DNA of 64,000 nt from Nilaparvata lugens. Lineage: Eukaryota; Arthropoda; Insecta; Hemiptera; Delphacidae. The position numbers and the translations under genes are program-made. The DNA lies in assembly GCF_014356525.2 (NCBI RefSeq), contig NC_052518.1, positions 102,048,767-102,112,766 on the forward strand, written 5' to 3'. Of this stretch, positions 12,801 through 25,600 are shown in pieces (the stretch's first letter is position 1; the number at the start of each line of letters is the position of its first letter). The notes under the pieces are model-generated. The model had not been told where the DNA came from and did not search any database. It saw nothing but the letters and a program-made list of their open reading frames with translations.

Positions 12801-13531
12801 GACAATAAATAATAACACATACATACACACTATTTCATCAATCTAAATCATTCATATTAGATCAGGTAAACAACTGTCGTTAATTATGAATTTCAACTGG
12901 CTCTAAATGCGAATCTAGCATGTTTGATGTTAACATTATAAAAATCACCAAGTTTGGCTAAATAGGAACCAGTAACATTAAAAAATTTCCAATAACGGAA
13001 AAATACTGTTAAAATATAAAAGCGAAACTATAATATTATCGAATCACGCTCATTACGTCTTTATAGGCCTACAATTGATATGCAAAATAAAATCAATTGT
13101 ATAAAATTGTGATAAAAAATGTAACTGTGGGGTTTAGTTTGAAATAATTTAACACAGACGAAGGGTAGGCAAATTTCTGTAAAGCCGAATAAGAAAATCA
13201 ACACGTTGAATTCTTAGCTTCTTCAGTTATACACAAATGTATGATTCAACAATATACGAATTAAAAAACAAAGTGCTTGAAAAATAGTTCAGTGCGTTTT
13301 CATCTATAAAATTGTATAATAAATTAAGTTCAATGATAATATTATTATTGCCCTCAGTTGAGTTAACGATTCATCGGTTGAGTATTTGGCATGTAGGCTG
13401 CAAAGTTGAGAATTGAATTATGTTTGAGAACATAAAAGCACGACCGGTAATCACTGATATTGATCAATGAAGGACTAGATTTTCAACATGCGGTACCTAG
13501 CTCTGGCGTTTGTCTATAAGTTAAAAACGGT
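9894..13531. other. A+T-rich region downstream of CARM1
   Basis: This 3.6-kb stretch probably includes the CARM1 3' untranslated region, which reads toward lower coordinates. The first AATAAA on the minus strand overlaps the CARM1 stop codon (13529-13535), and others occur further on, so I cannot place the poly(A) site. No other gene or strong repeat is seen. Confidence 0.5.
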
Positions 13532-13647
13532 TTATTGTCGATAAGCCTGGACACTCATCATGCCACTGTTTGGGGTAACGTAGTCACCAATCATCAGACT
13601 GCTGTTGACAGGAAAATGAGCAGTATTTCCAACTACTAGCTGGTGAG
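13532..13647 (-). CDS. CARM1: CARM1 terminal coding exon 11
   Basis: It encodes [20 protein letters not shown] and [17 protein letters not shown] followed by TAA. Two acceptors lie 7 nt apart, TTTCAG (exon start 13654) and CAAGCAG (exon start 13647). Only the second keeps frame when joined directly to exon 10. The first would fit only if an unrecognised exon lies in the 14.3-kb intron. The tail resembles the end of vertebrate CARM1. Confidence 0.85.
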
Positions 13648-16600
13648 CTGCTTGCTGAAACCAATAAAGCATCTTTCAAAAGAACGTTCAAAACAAATAA
13701 AAAAACAACTAAAAATGATTATATAGTGAGAACCACGTTATGATGACAGTATTTGAATAACCTTGGTGCGGATCAAGGATAGTATATAGTATTACATATC
13801 TACATACTATTCTTGGGTGCGGCTATCCTTGTCTGTCATTCGACAAAGCATTTAGAGCTATCCTTTTTTAGCTCCGCAACGTTGCCAGATCATTTTTTAT
13901 CAATGTAGGAATATAATTAATTGACAAAATATTTAATCTCATTCATGAAAATTTATTATTGAATCATTGAAAAATATATTTCCTCGACGAATAGAATATA
14001 ATAAACTATTTAAACAAGAATGAACAGTTAATATTACATCAGATATACCGGTATCAGCTATCCTCTAAAAAAGGCAGTGGCAACGCTATTCTCTTATATT
14101 TCTCCACTGCCATTATAACGTGGACCAAACTATAGTTATCTGATTGTTGAGAAGAATAACATCAACAACAACTAAATTTTGCACATTTTCACTGTACATT
14201 TTTGCACAAGGAATATCGAGTGTTCAATATATTTTTTCAATAAAGAAAAACTATATTTTTTAAAAGTAAATTGTACAATATTATAGAACACTATTTGTAA
14301 TGCGATTTGAGCAATTTACACTGATAAGCACTTATGTTTTAGTTTATACTGAAGCATATTCATGAGTTGAAGTTAGTTTTTTTAAGGATATTGAAGCGAC
14401 TATTTGTAAATTATAAATTGGCTTTTGGGGTGTTGAAACAGTATGGTACAAAGACGAAAAACACTGAAGTGTATTCAGAGTGTTTCATTGATGAAGCCAA
14501 AACTAAATTAAAGTGAGATTCATCCAAATAAACTGGAAAAATACTAATCATGAGCCACAAGTTCAGCCATTCATTCTCATCTTTTAACGCAACCAAACCT
14601 CAAAAATCAGGATTTGAAAGAGGCAAAACAGGAAATCATTTTGTCTGTTTTGTCTCCTTGAAATCCTGATTTGAGAGGTTTGAGTGCGTTTTAGACGAAA
14701 ATGTTATTTCTTCAGATTTAAATTCACTTCAATACTACATAATTCAAAATACCGGCCAATAATAAGGTATCCCATTTCTATCCCTTTGAAATTGAAAAAT
14801 TGAGTTTATACTCAAATTAACAACAAACTTTAAATACCAAACTATCCAAAGGATAGTAAATTTCGGTTATGTTGCAAACATTCCCTTTAGTAAAATGGTA
14901 TAGATAATAAAACTTGACACAGTATTTATTAATTTTATCAAAAAAATGTCTTGGATATTAGAAGGATCTCTTGAGGAACACAGTAGATAGCTTATCCTAA
15001 TCACTGATTTATATCATGAAATTAAATTAAAATAAAACAAATTTGATTAAAAAAACTTCAAGTTGAGAACTAAGCATTCATGATTATTTATAGGAAAAAT
15101 ACTAAAATGCTAAATTCAGATGAATTAGGTAGAAAAATTGCATCGCATACTGTTCATGAATTGGTTTTATTGTAAGGCAAGTACTTTGTTTTAATTAGGA
15201 TATCATGCAAGTGCGTAGTTATTACTTACCGATTATAAAGAGTCATCCATTAATCTACACCGAAAGCGTACAAATTTCAAGGTTTACTTCTCATTTCTGA
15301 AAATCGAAAACCTTCAATAATTCGTTGAGAACATCATTTTTGTACAGAGGCAGGGTGGATTTTCGGTGTAGAATAATAGAAACATATTTTCCAACGATGA
15401 TTTTTGAAGTTAGCGTAATCCAAAAATATTTTCAAGCAAATGTGAAAACCAGGCAGAAATTCACCCAAAACCATCCAATGCTCAAGCCAGTGGTTGAATC
15501 TAGTGAACTGTAAACTCACCGTGCAATTTATTATAACAGATTTTCTTATTGAAGATCCCCATTACCGAAGTTGAAAGTTGAATCAAGCCAGTTGTAAACT
15601 CCATGTGTTAGAAGTTATTTCATTTGCGAACGATTCCAATGAAAATACTAGTTATATTGTAAAACACTTATTGACATGGGCTGCTTTTAAATTAATAAAA
15701 CAAAATAAATCTTATAGCACCCTTTATTCTTTAAAAAACTTTAAAATAGTTGAACAACTAGTTTCGGTTTACACCATCTTCAGGTTATAAAATAAAATAA
15801 AATTAAATAACTGTTTACTAATTGATTCAACCTGAAGATGGTGTAAACCGAAACTAGTTGTTCAACTATTTTAAAGTTTTTTTAAAGAATAAAGGGTGCT
15901 ATAAGATTTATTTTGTTTTATTAGTTATATTTGTAAATAGTTGTGAACGTACTTTCAAATCAGATGAAATAATTTCGGTTTTACAACACAATTCGTCTAG
16001 AACTGAAATTACGATTGATGTGTAATACGGAAAATAAAGTAGCCTATCTCGGCATTATAAATAAAATTTTGTCGTATCGTAGAAGGTAAAATTGAATCAA
16101 GCTCCAACAATTGAGATCAATGAAATATTTCAAAAAAAGTTGAATACTTTCCATGGCTTGGTTTTAGAGGCGATCTGTAACTGATACACCATTTTTTGGA
16201 AATTATAAACATAAATTTTGGACTGCTTGGCTGCTGCTTCCACCGATGAAGTACATAGAAGATTTGAAACATGATTTGAAGACATTACACGTTGGAAGCA
16301 TTAGCAAAATTCGAAGCGAAAGTTATATGATTCCTCTGCAATTCAGGCTCATAGCAATCAATGTTCAACAGCTACAGCGCTAGAGGCCATTTTAAGCTGC
16401 AGCTCAAACTCATTCATTTCATACATTATTTTGTACAATAGTATCTAATAGCTACTAAAACTACTAGTGTCTAATAGTGTTTACTAATCACTAAGCATCA
16501 GTGAATTATGGAACAAGCTTAGTGTAAGTCAAAGGTAGTGTATTCACTAGAATAAAAATCAGTATCATACAAAGCTCCATCTGACATTTATTTGATTGTT

Positions 16601-19600
16601 TTATTTGAAGATATTGCTCTTTGATGGCATCTCCCACATAGAAATTTCTCGGGAGTGTCTTTCTCAGTAAATTTAGAGATTATATTGAGAATATATATTA
16701 TTGTAAGTACATCATTTTACTAATTTCATAGAAGCTGTTTTCTTTTTTGTTTGTACTTTTGTTCACTTTCTTTACTGAAGAATAACATTTATTTATTCAA
16801 ATTTGAATCCATAGGAGTGTCTTTCTCAGTAAATTTAGAGATTATATTTAGAATATATATTATTGTAAGTACATCATTTTTCTAATTTCATAGAAGCTGT
16901 TTTTTTTTCTTTGTACTTTTGTTCACTTTCTTTACTGAAGAATAACATTTATTTATTCAAATTTGACTCCATAGCCATAGCACTTGACTTCAATGCTAGA
17001 GGGCTATTTGTAGAAAATAATACAGTTTTCCTTTGAACAAGTTCAACTAATTGAATATTATTTGGCCTCCCAATATTTTATATTTAGACTATATTGATAT
17101 GATTTCGACCAAGTGATTTTTCCTACATAGGACAACAGAATAGTTCACTATCTTTATGGTCAGAGTAAAAAAATCTCTTCGACAGAGGCTTGGTATTTCA
17201 AATTTTGAATTATATTCATGCCTGATTTTTCAGAATCGTTTCAATAGTTCTGTAGCAGTAAAAACTAGAACCAAAAGAATATTATATGCAATGTAAACCG
17301 TTCTACTCTGCAAATGGAAGACATATTTTTAAGAACATATATATGCCACTCGTGAACTCGAGGTGTGTAAAAGCAGAGTTCTTCTATATTTTATACCTTT
17401 AAATATGATCCGTCCAATTTTCGTTACTGACAAGTTGTAGAATACCTTGTAGATAAAAGGTAGAGATGATAATCAGGCCAAAATAGGTCCTTGAAGCAAT
17501 TATACTCTTATCGATTATTTCTTATATTTCTATTATTGTTTATTCAACAATAAAGAAGTGAATAGGTCCAGATAGTGTGCAATAGTTATCTCGTTGCACC
17601 AAATTATAATAAACAGTTGAGATAAAAATAATCAACCTTTCCATCTTATACCTTTCGATCTCCTTCTGAATTTAACATTTCTGATACACAAGGTTTCAGT
17701 GAAAATGATAAATTTTCGTCGCATCCAAAAATGCTAGTTGAAATCTGTATACTGCTTATGACAGACTGTAGTATAAATCTTACCACTCGTGAGTATAAAT
17801 TCAATTTTAAAAGGCTTTCAATAGATCGAATAAACTGAGCATGACACAAGACTAGATCTGAATTATTCAAGCGCAACTAGTCAAAAAAGAGTGAATTTTT
17901 GAAATCTACTAACTACGAAAACGCTGTCTCTCTACAACTGTCAACTATTGTAACCAAATCCGGTTGATATGTGAGATTTTCCAAAACCGTTTCCCACTAC
18001 CAAGCAAAACAATGTAAAAACATAACAATACTACCATTCAATCACTACACTAGATTAATGATTCACAGAAGAAACCCTCAACCCATCAACCCAAATCAGA
18101 ATACCATGCAGATGTTGATTGATTAGTTAATTTTCTCAAGAAAAAAATATTCTGAACTTTGATTCTCCTAAAGTAAATTCTTTCCTTTTATGTGACTTGT
18201 CAATTTAAGCTTCAGTTCTTCATTATTGCTTATTATCTCACTCTCAATCATGTTGCCACGCCATTTCCCAAAAATTCAATATTTCTCTCAAATATTTTCT
18301 CTTGAAATTTCGTTTATCAACAAAAACTTCAACATTTTCATCTGTGCTTATCCTCAAGTATTTCTATTGTAATAAAGTTCAATAATTCAAATATATTATT
18401 TGATGTGTCGCATCTGACATATTTGTAATAATTGTGTCTAAAAATATGTAAATTCACCAAGATTAAAACAGAAATGAAATTTTCTGTTATAATTTACAAG
18501 TCTCGCGATTCATTAATAATATAATCAGCTTAATTATATAATTATAATTGAAATCAGCTTTAGTAGAATTATTTTCATCTTAGTTGTCTATTCTGAAGTA
18601 CCATGGATAATAGTGAAATGACAAAAACTCAGTAGTTTAGAAATAACAGTCTAATTTGTGAAACAGACAGCTTTTATCACGGGTCCTTGTTAGTTAACAT
18701 CAATCTTGAAAAGTATGATCACATTGGATGCGTGTATGTGCAAGTGCACATCAGATCATGCTTGAGCCAAAAACAAAATCTGAAAAGAGCCATTGAAAAA
18801 CGTTGTTACTTGCATGTAGCTGCAACCAGCAAGTGCACGCGTTCAGTGTGAGTGTTCCTATTGATCTTGCCAGATGTCGTTTCTCATGCATGTACTTGCA
18901 CATATGCACATCCAATATGATCTTACCCTAGTCTAGTTACACACACACATCGATTTCCGGCCGTGAGATTTTTTGCCGTCCTTATAATTCTATTAGATTG
19001 AACATAACTTGACAAACATATTATGTGATCATGTGTTCGTCAAGTTCCATTTGGGCTAGTAGAATTTATAAGGAATTGTACGTCATCGATTTGTGTGTAA
19101 CTGGCTTTACATTCTATTAGTTTGAGTAAAATGTTATGATGGTGGTAGTATTTTTTTCAATTCGTTTGATTCCAGTAAAAAGTTAGTTGAAACTGGCACC
19201 TAATGGACTTCCTAAGTTCTACAAGCGACTAAGAACAACAATAATCACTTCAATCACAAAATTCTCACACTCCCCCCACCATTACCAAATAATAAAATCA
19301 CTCCCAAATAATTCGAACTACAAAAATCATAAAATCTCCCACACTACTCCCTGAAAATAATAAATTTGGAGAAGTGATTGTCCTTGCAGGAACATGATGC
19401 TATTGACGCTAATTTCTCGTTGCAACGGCGAAAGCACTTCATGGAGGTGGGAGTCCACCTAAAACTGTAGGTACACTCAACTATCACCACGCACAAGCCA
19501 CGGGCTTGGAAACTAGAACGACGAGATGCAGCCAGCAGGTACGATTGACGATTCCTGTTCTGAAACAACTTGTGATTTCTAAAACAACGAGTGATTTCTA

Positions 19601-22600
19601 CCACAATTTTTGAGTGGTAGAAAGGGCTTACAAGTTCCCCTATCTAGATGAAGATTTTTAAAAATTTCATTTCATTTCACAACTGTTTCTAAAAATGAAC
19701 CATCACAAGAAACTTGAAAATGCGCAATGTTATCAAACAATTCCCTTACATAACTTGAAAGTAGCACAGATCAACTAACTTTTCTCTCAGCATCCCATAA
19801 TGAGACCATTAATTGGGAAGAAATTTTCCATTCGATAGGTTTAGAAGAGAGGAATCTAATTGTGGCTGTCTTAAAATGTACCTGATTAAGATAGAAATAA
19901 AAATGCGCTAACTGTGTCATAATCGAGTCGCTCACGACGAATGTTTTCGATTACCTTAAAAATTAACTTACAGGAAGTTTTTCTATGAAATAGGATTTTC
20001 ATCGACTCTGTGACTTCCTTGAGACCAAGAACAACAATTGAATAACTATTCATAGGCGTCTCACACCTCAACTTAACCCAAACCCTATCCTTATAACTAG
20101 AAATCTTATATATTTAATCATGGACTTTTTTGTAGTAGAACTGTCGAAAATCTTAGTTTCAGATATCAGCTGCAGTGGTTGATGTTTTGAATTGAATGGG
20201 TAATCATACTTAATCTATAGACTGTAGACATCTATCAGCTAAACATCGGAAAGAGCGCAAGGAAAAATGACAATACGAAATGTTCAATAAATGTTTATGA
20301 ACATCTAATACAAACTTTCAATAACATCTAACACCATTTTCAATAAACTTTCAGGTTTAAATGGTGTACATCTAACACAGCCACCATATTTATCCAGCAA
20401 CAAATCTTTTCAACTTACAAATGAGATATTGAGTACAACAAACCAACCAAGCAACTACTTTGCAATACATTTGAGCAGTTTACAACGTTTATACTGCACA
20501 ACAATCATTTATAACACCGTAATGAACATCAATATTGATAAAATACTGAGAACAGAGATGTTAAAACGTTGAATACAGGTATTATACCAGTGTAATAACC
20601 TCCAGCGTAGTCAGCGCAACAATCTTTCTAACGTAAACAATTATGTTTTTTCTAAATATGTACTTTATTCAAATTCAATAAAGCAATTAATTTGCTTGTA
20701 ACGATTTTACAATAACTATGCCAGTGGAATCAATTCAACAATACTGAAGCGCATAACATATAATAGTAATGAGATCAAAACTATAGCTAACAAAAACAAA
20801 GCTTAAGTTGTTGAAACATGAAAAAACCTTAAGAAATCTTCAATCTTCAATTATTAACGAAAATTCTAAGAGGAAATTAGAGAACAATAAATTATTGGAT
20901 TACAAATTGATGTGAAAATTATCATGACATTTCAGATTGATTGACTTCTTTCCTGAATATTTAATTTGAATGCCTGATTATAGTAAGCATATGGTCATCT
21001 AGAGTGTTTCCAAACTCCCTAGTAATAGTCTAAGGCTTGTTCCTGGGTACAAAACATGTATCCAGACAGCTTTAAAATTATATTTGGATATGTTTTGTAC
21101 TCAGGAACAATGCCTTAGAATATTGGTAGGTAGTTTGGAAACAGCCTGTATATTGAACAAATATAAATTGAATCGTAATGTTTGTTTGAAATTAATATTG
21201 CATAAAAATTTAATATGATTCGTTATTACAAGATAGAATAAACAAAGCCACCTGATTTCAAAAATGTTAAGTAGATAGGTCTATTGTCAACTTGTTGTGT
21301 ATCCACTTCAAAGTGAATGTATTCACTTGAAAATCTAACTAATAATTTTACAAAAATATTAAATGTGTGTCTGAACGATTCATACTACAAACACATTATA
21401 TAAATGGTAAATTGGACATAACATTATCTTTAAAGAATAATGAAAGTCAATGCACATAGAAAATATATCTACTGTATTCCTAGAAAAGGAATGGAGATTT
21501 TTTCAAAATGCGTCTAAGCTTAGCCCGTATTAAGGGAATATAATAATACTTAATTTGACTAACGAAATGTAAAAAAATACGAACTAAACAAATTCTAGTC
21601 TTATATTACTGGAACAGCTGTAATACATCATTGACAAGCCGTTCACGGAAACGTATAATACTGTCTAATCAATTTCATGAAAAATTGAGAAAATACGAAT
21701 ATGCAAAAATAGACATTTATCGTTAAACAGTATAGTAAAATAGTTCTTTTCAAAATGTAGGAAGAAAATATTATTCTTTTTAGAATATTTACCATATACA
21801 CACTTATACATCCATCTACATCTATCATTAATTAGTATACGTATGGACGAAATATTTTTACAGCAACCAATGGAATGTGAGGTTTGAAGCAAATGTGAAT
21901 TCCTCACAAAAAAGCGATGGATAGGAATGAAAAGAATATTTCTGCCTCATTGGAAAGAGTGGAACAGATCAACTTATCTTCCTTCAAAGATGTTCCAAGA
22001 CTAGACAATCAATGGAAGAAATTACAAAAATGTCAAATACTAAATAGACAATACAGTAATTATAAGATAATCGTAACGAGAAAACAAGAATATCTTTTTG
22101 AGATATCCATTAAAGCAAAAACTGAGATTCGAATTCTACTTTAAACAATAGTAAGTATATAATATAATAGTATTATTGTCTCGTCGTCCTTTGTTAAATA
22201 TTCACTCGAAATTTTCAATTTCGTCCAATGACAGTTGCAGGATAAATTCTTCGTAATCGTAGAAGTCCGGCACTCCTGTTGAACGAAATAAATTACTTTC
22301 ATCCAACATGAAATTGATTATGTCTGCAACTTTAGTTGAAAATATTCCAAACATCCATCTGTGCTACAAGATCACCTGTCCAAATAATGGGCAAAACGTA
22401 AATCCATTAATAATTATAAATCATAAATTAAAAATTGATAAATAAAATTTATGTAGCACTACAAAATTTTTCTAGCTTCGAAAAATTTGTATACTGCATT
22501 TTATTGAATTGTATATTGAAAAAATGTAAATCAATATTGCATAAAAATAATGTTTATAAATGGAGGTAAAAAAATAATGTTTAATAATATGGAGATAAAA

Positions 22601-25600
22601 AAATAATGTTAAATAATATAGAGATGAAAAAAATATTGTTAAAATAAGATTTTCTTTTCCTAGACCACTTTTAGAGCTGAGGAAATTATAGTTTGTATAT
22701 ACAATTAATATTGGTCTAAAATATATTAACATTGGCATGTATCAATATTGTATAATTCTAAAATTTATCCTACATATAGTAAAATACGAGCTTCTCATAC
22801 CTAGTTATCGCAACGGATTTTATCAAACATTTATACAATGTCTGATAATGCTGCATCTGTCCAATCAGCTGGCAGAGAATTGGTATAATGCATATTAATG
22901 AACGACATATCAGATATATATTGAAATAGCAAAATATATTCAAATTATTATCAAAATATGAGCTTCTCATAACTAGAAATACTCCAAATATCAGGGTAGG
23001 CTTGAATTTCTATACTGTATTATTGATAATAAAGGATGAAAATCAGGAACCGTATAGTATTCAAATAAGCATAGATCTCTAATTTTTGAACTTGTAATAT
23101 TTTTATTACTTCGATTTTTTTATAAGACATTTTAAAACAATATTATTTATGGATTACAACATTGAGTAGGTGAAGTCCATCCTAATATTATATCCACACA
23201 CTCGAAAATCTGCTCATCAACGATTGCTATTTGAGCAAACATGTGAAGAAGGATTTTATAAAAAATATAGAAATTGGAAATATGAATAAAAATGGTCTTC
23301 CATCAATGTTTTATTATAGGTCCATTGTTCTAAAACGAAATCACATTACTATATTATAAAACCGTTTCATGTTAAAAAATGAAAGATTTATGCTCATTTG
23401 GAATACGTCCGGTTTCATGTAGACTCCCTTTATAATACGTACAGAAAATTAACCCATAGAATCAACCTTTTTCAGAAAAAAAGTCGACGTTAAAGATGGT
23501 AACCAGCTTAAAATAAACTAGGAAATACACATTATGTATTATTTAAATTCCAGTTAAAAATTACAGGTTATTCAAATATCCTCTTATGAACCTTATTTTT
23601 ATTATTATTATACAGAATGTATCTCAAATTTAAACACATTGGCTTTTAACCAATGTATTATTATTTGTATTATTATACAGAATGTATCTCAAATTTAAAC
23701 ACATTGGCTTTTAACGCTAATTGGATTTTAATATTTTGTAATTATCAAAGAGGACACATTATACTAAGTGGACAAACTTTATATACTGATTTTCAAGTTA
23801 TAATGAAAAAGGAAATGTTTCACCACTATAGATAGACCTATTCAAGTTGGAAGGGGAAGGGATTCCCACAGATCGCCTTGTCATTGGTGGAAGTCGAACT
23901 AGTTTTATTTCTTTACTTTCAATATATTTTCATAAGTCCGATACCACCAAGCTCGTTATGACATTTGAAAGCTCCTAAGTACGCTTTACACGCGTGCACT
24001 GGAATTATCGATAGTAACTAATGCCATAGAAATCATATGCTCCAGTGCACGCGTTGTAAACTGTCCCCAAATTGAACATCTTCAAGTGTCTTGACCAAAC
24101 TTGGTGAAACTGGGCATTATAAATTTGGGGGAATAAACATGTGTTTTGAAACTAATAACCATGTCATTCGGAGTTTTCATCAAATAGCACGCACAGCTAT
24201 TGCAAATCACAAACTACATCATTGAGAGTTTACAACATATTTCCAAACAGGTAATATAATTATGACTCCTTCAATACTAATCCGAATCCCTCTTAGAATT
24301 CGAGGGTTCCAGTTCAAATTCAAAAAATAGGAAGTTGATTGTTCGAAAGATAATAATTATTGATAGTTATTATACCATAACACTGTTATAGGCAAGTATA
24401 CATCTCATACTGCTAGAGCAGTGTAAGCACCTAATTTTCCCTACATGCATTCAAAAATCGGTTAGATGTGTGAAGAGGCAGTCAAAAATTCAATTGAATA
24501 GCTCGGAGGGTCAGAGAAATCTTAAATATTCTAATTCGGATGCTTAATGATAATTAATATAAACTATCTCAGCTATTCACTAAAAACAACTATAATTAAT
24601 AAGTCTAGTCATAGTATGCGTCCTAAAGTATTGGAGATAAATAAACATAATTAATTCTGGAACGATCCTCGTATCTGTTTAGAATGCTGCTCTTTTGTAT
24701 ATTAATTGAGATAAATAAACATAATTAATTCTGGAACGATCCTCGTATCTGTTTAGAATGCTGCTCCTTTGTATATTAATGCTCCTATTATTCCAAGTGC
24801 ACAAAATTATTTTTATTCTATTTTTTCAGCACCAGACACAAGCAGTAGTTTTTCTGTTTACGAGAGATATACTGTTAACTATGACTATATTTATTTACTA
24901 TAATTATAAAGGAAAGAACTGGCTTACGGGATAGGAGACACATGATTGACGCATCATCACTTATCAACTAATGAATTGATTAACTTGTAATTTTACATTA
25001 AGATTCTGAATTCTCCGATGATGATTATAGGCCTATTTTTATTTATCAATCGATTATAAATTTAATAATTAAATAATCTAATTTATTCAATTCGTGATAC
25101 AAAGTTTATGTAAAATAAAAAATATAAAATCAATTAGTTTTTCTATAACAAATTATACTTTATAATTTATGTTAATACTTTTAATATCAGCATGGAATTA
25201 TGAAACTGAATTCAATCTACTTGTGCTTTTAACATCCCTAGCGGAGCACGAGTAACACCTGCTGGTATAATATATGATGATAAAATCAACACCCATTTTT
25301 TCATTCGATACATGAAATGTAATAAAAAAAATATCTTCGAACTAACAAATGCTATGCGATTGTCTGGGTCAACTCAAAAAGTACAACAGAACCCTAACTT
25401 TAACAATACTAGTGAAAATATTTTTTTTACAAATAACACAACATAAAAGTCGCATTGCTAAGACTTAGTCACTGATATCTGAATTTAAGAAACCACTAGC
25501 AAAATAAAAACAAAAAACTAAAAGCTTAAGATTGCTAGAAATAATATTATTGAGTCGACGGAATTTTTTAATGCGTGAAAAACTCTGAGAATATATTATG

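Noticed and set aside
22832..22876. Plus-strand start exon reading [15 protein letters not shown]
   Set aside because: It is the complement of the better-supported minus-strand exon 22801-22868 and has no downstream partner.
24105..24235. Minus-strand frame reading [20 protein letters not shown]
   Set aside because: About 43 codons between stops is within chance expectation, and no matching splice sites were found.
25195..25275. Minus-strand frame after TATACCAG reading [11 protein letters not shown] as a missing CARM1 exon
   Set aside because: It soon stops, has no usable donor, and the CTAGCGGAGCACGAGTAAC text looks like the end of a mobile element.
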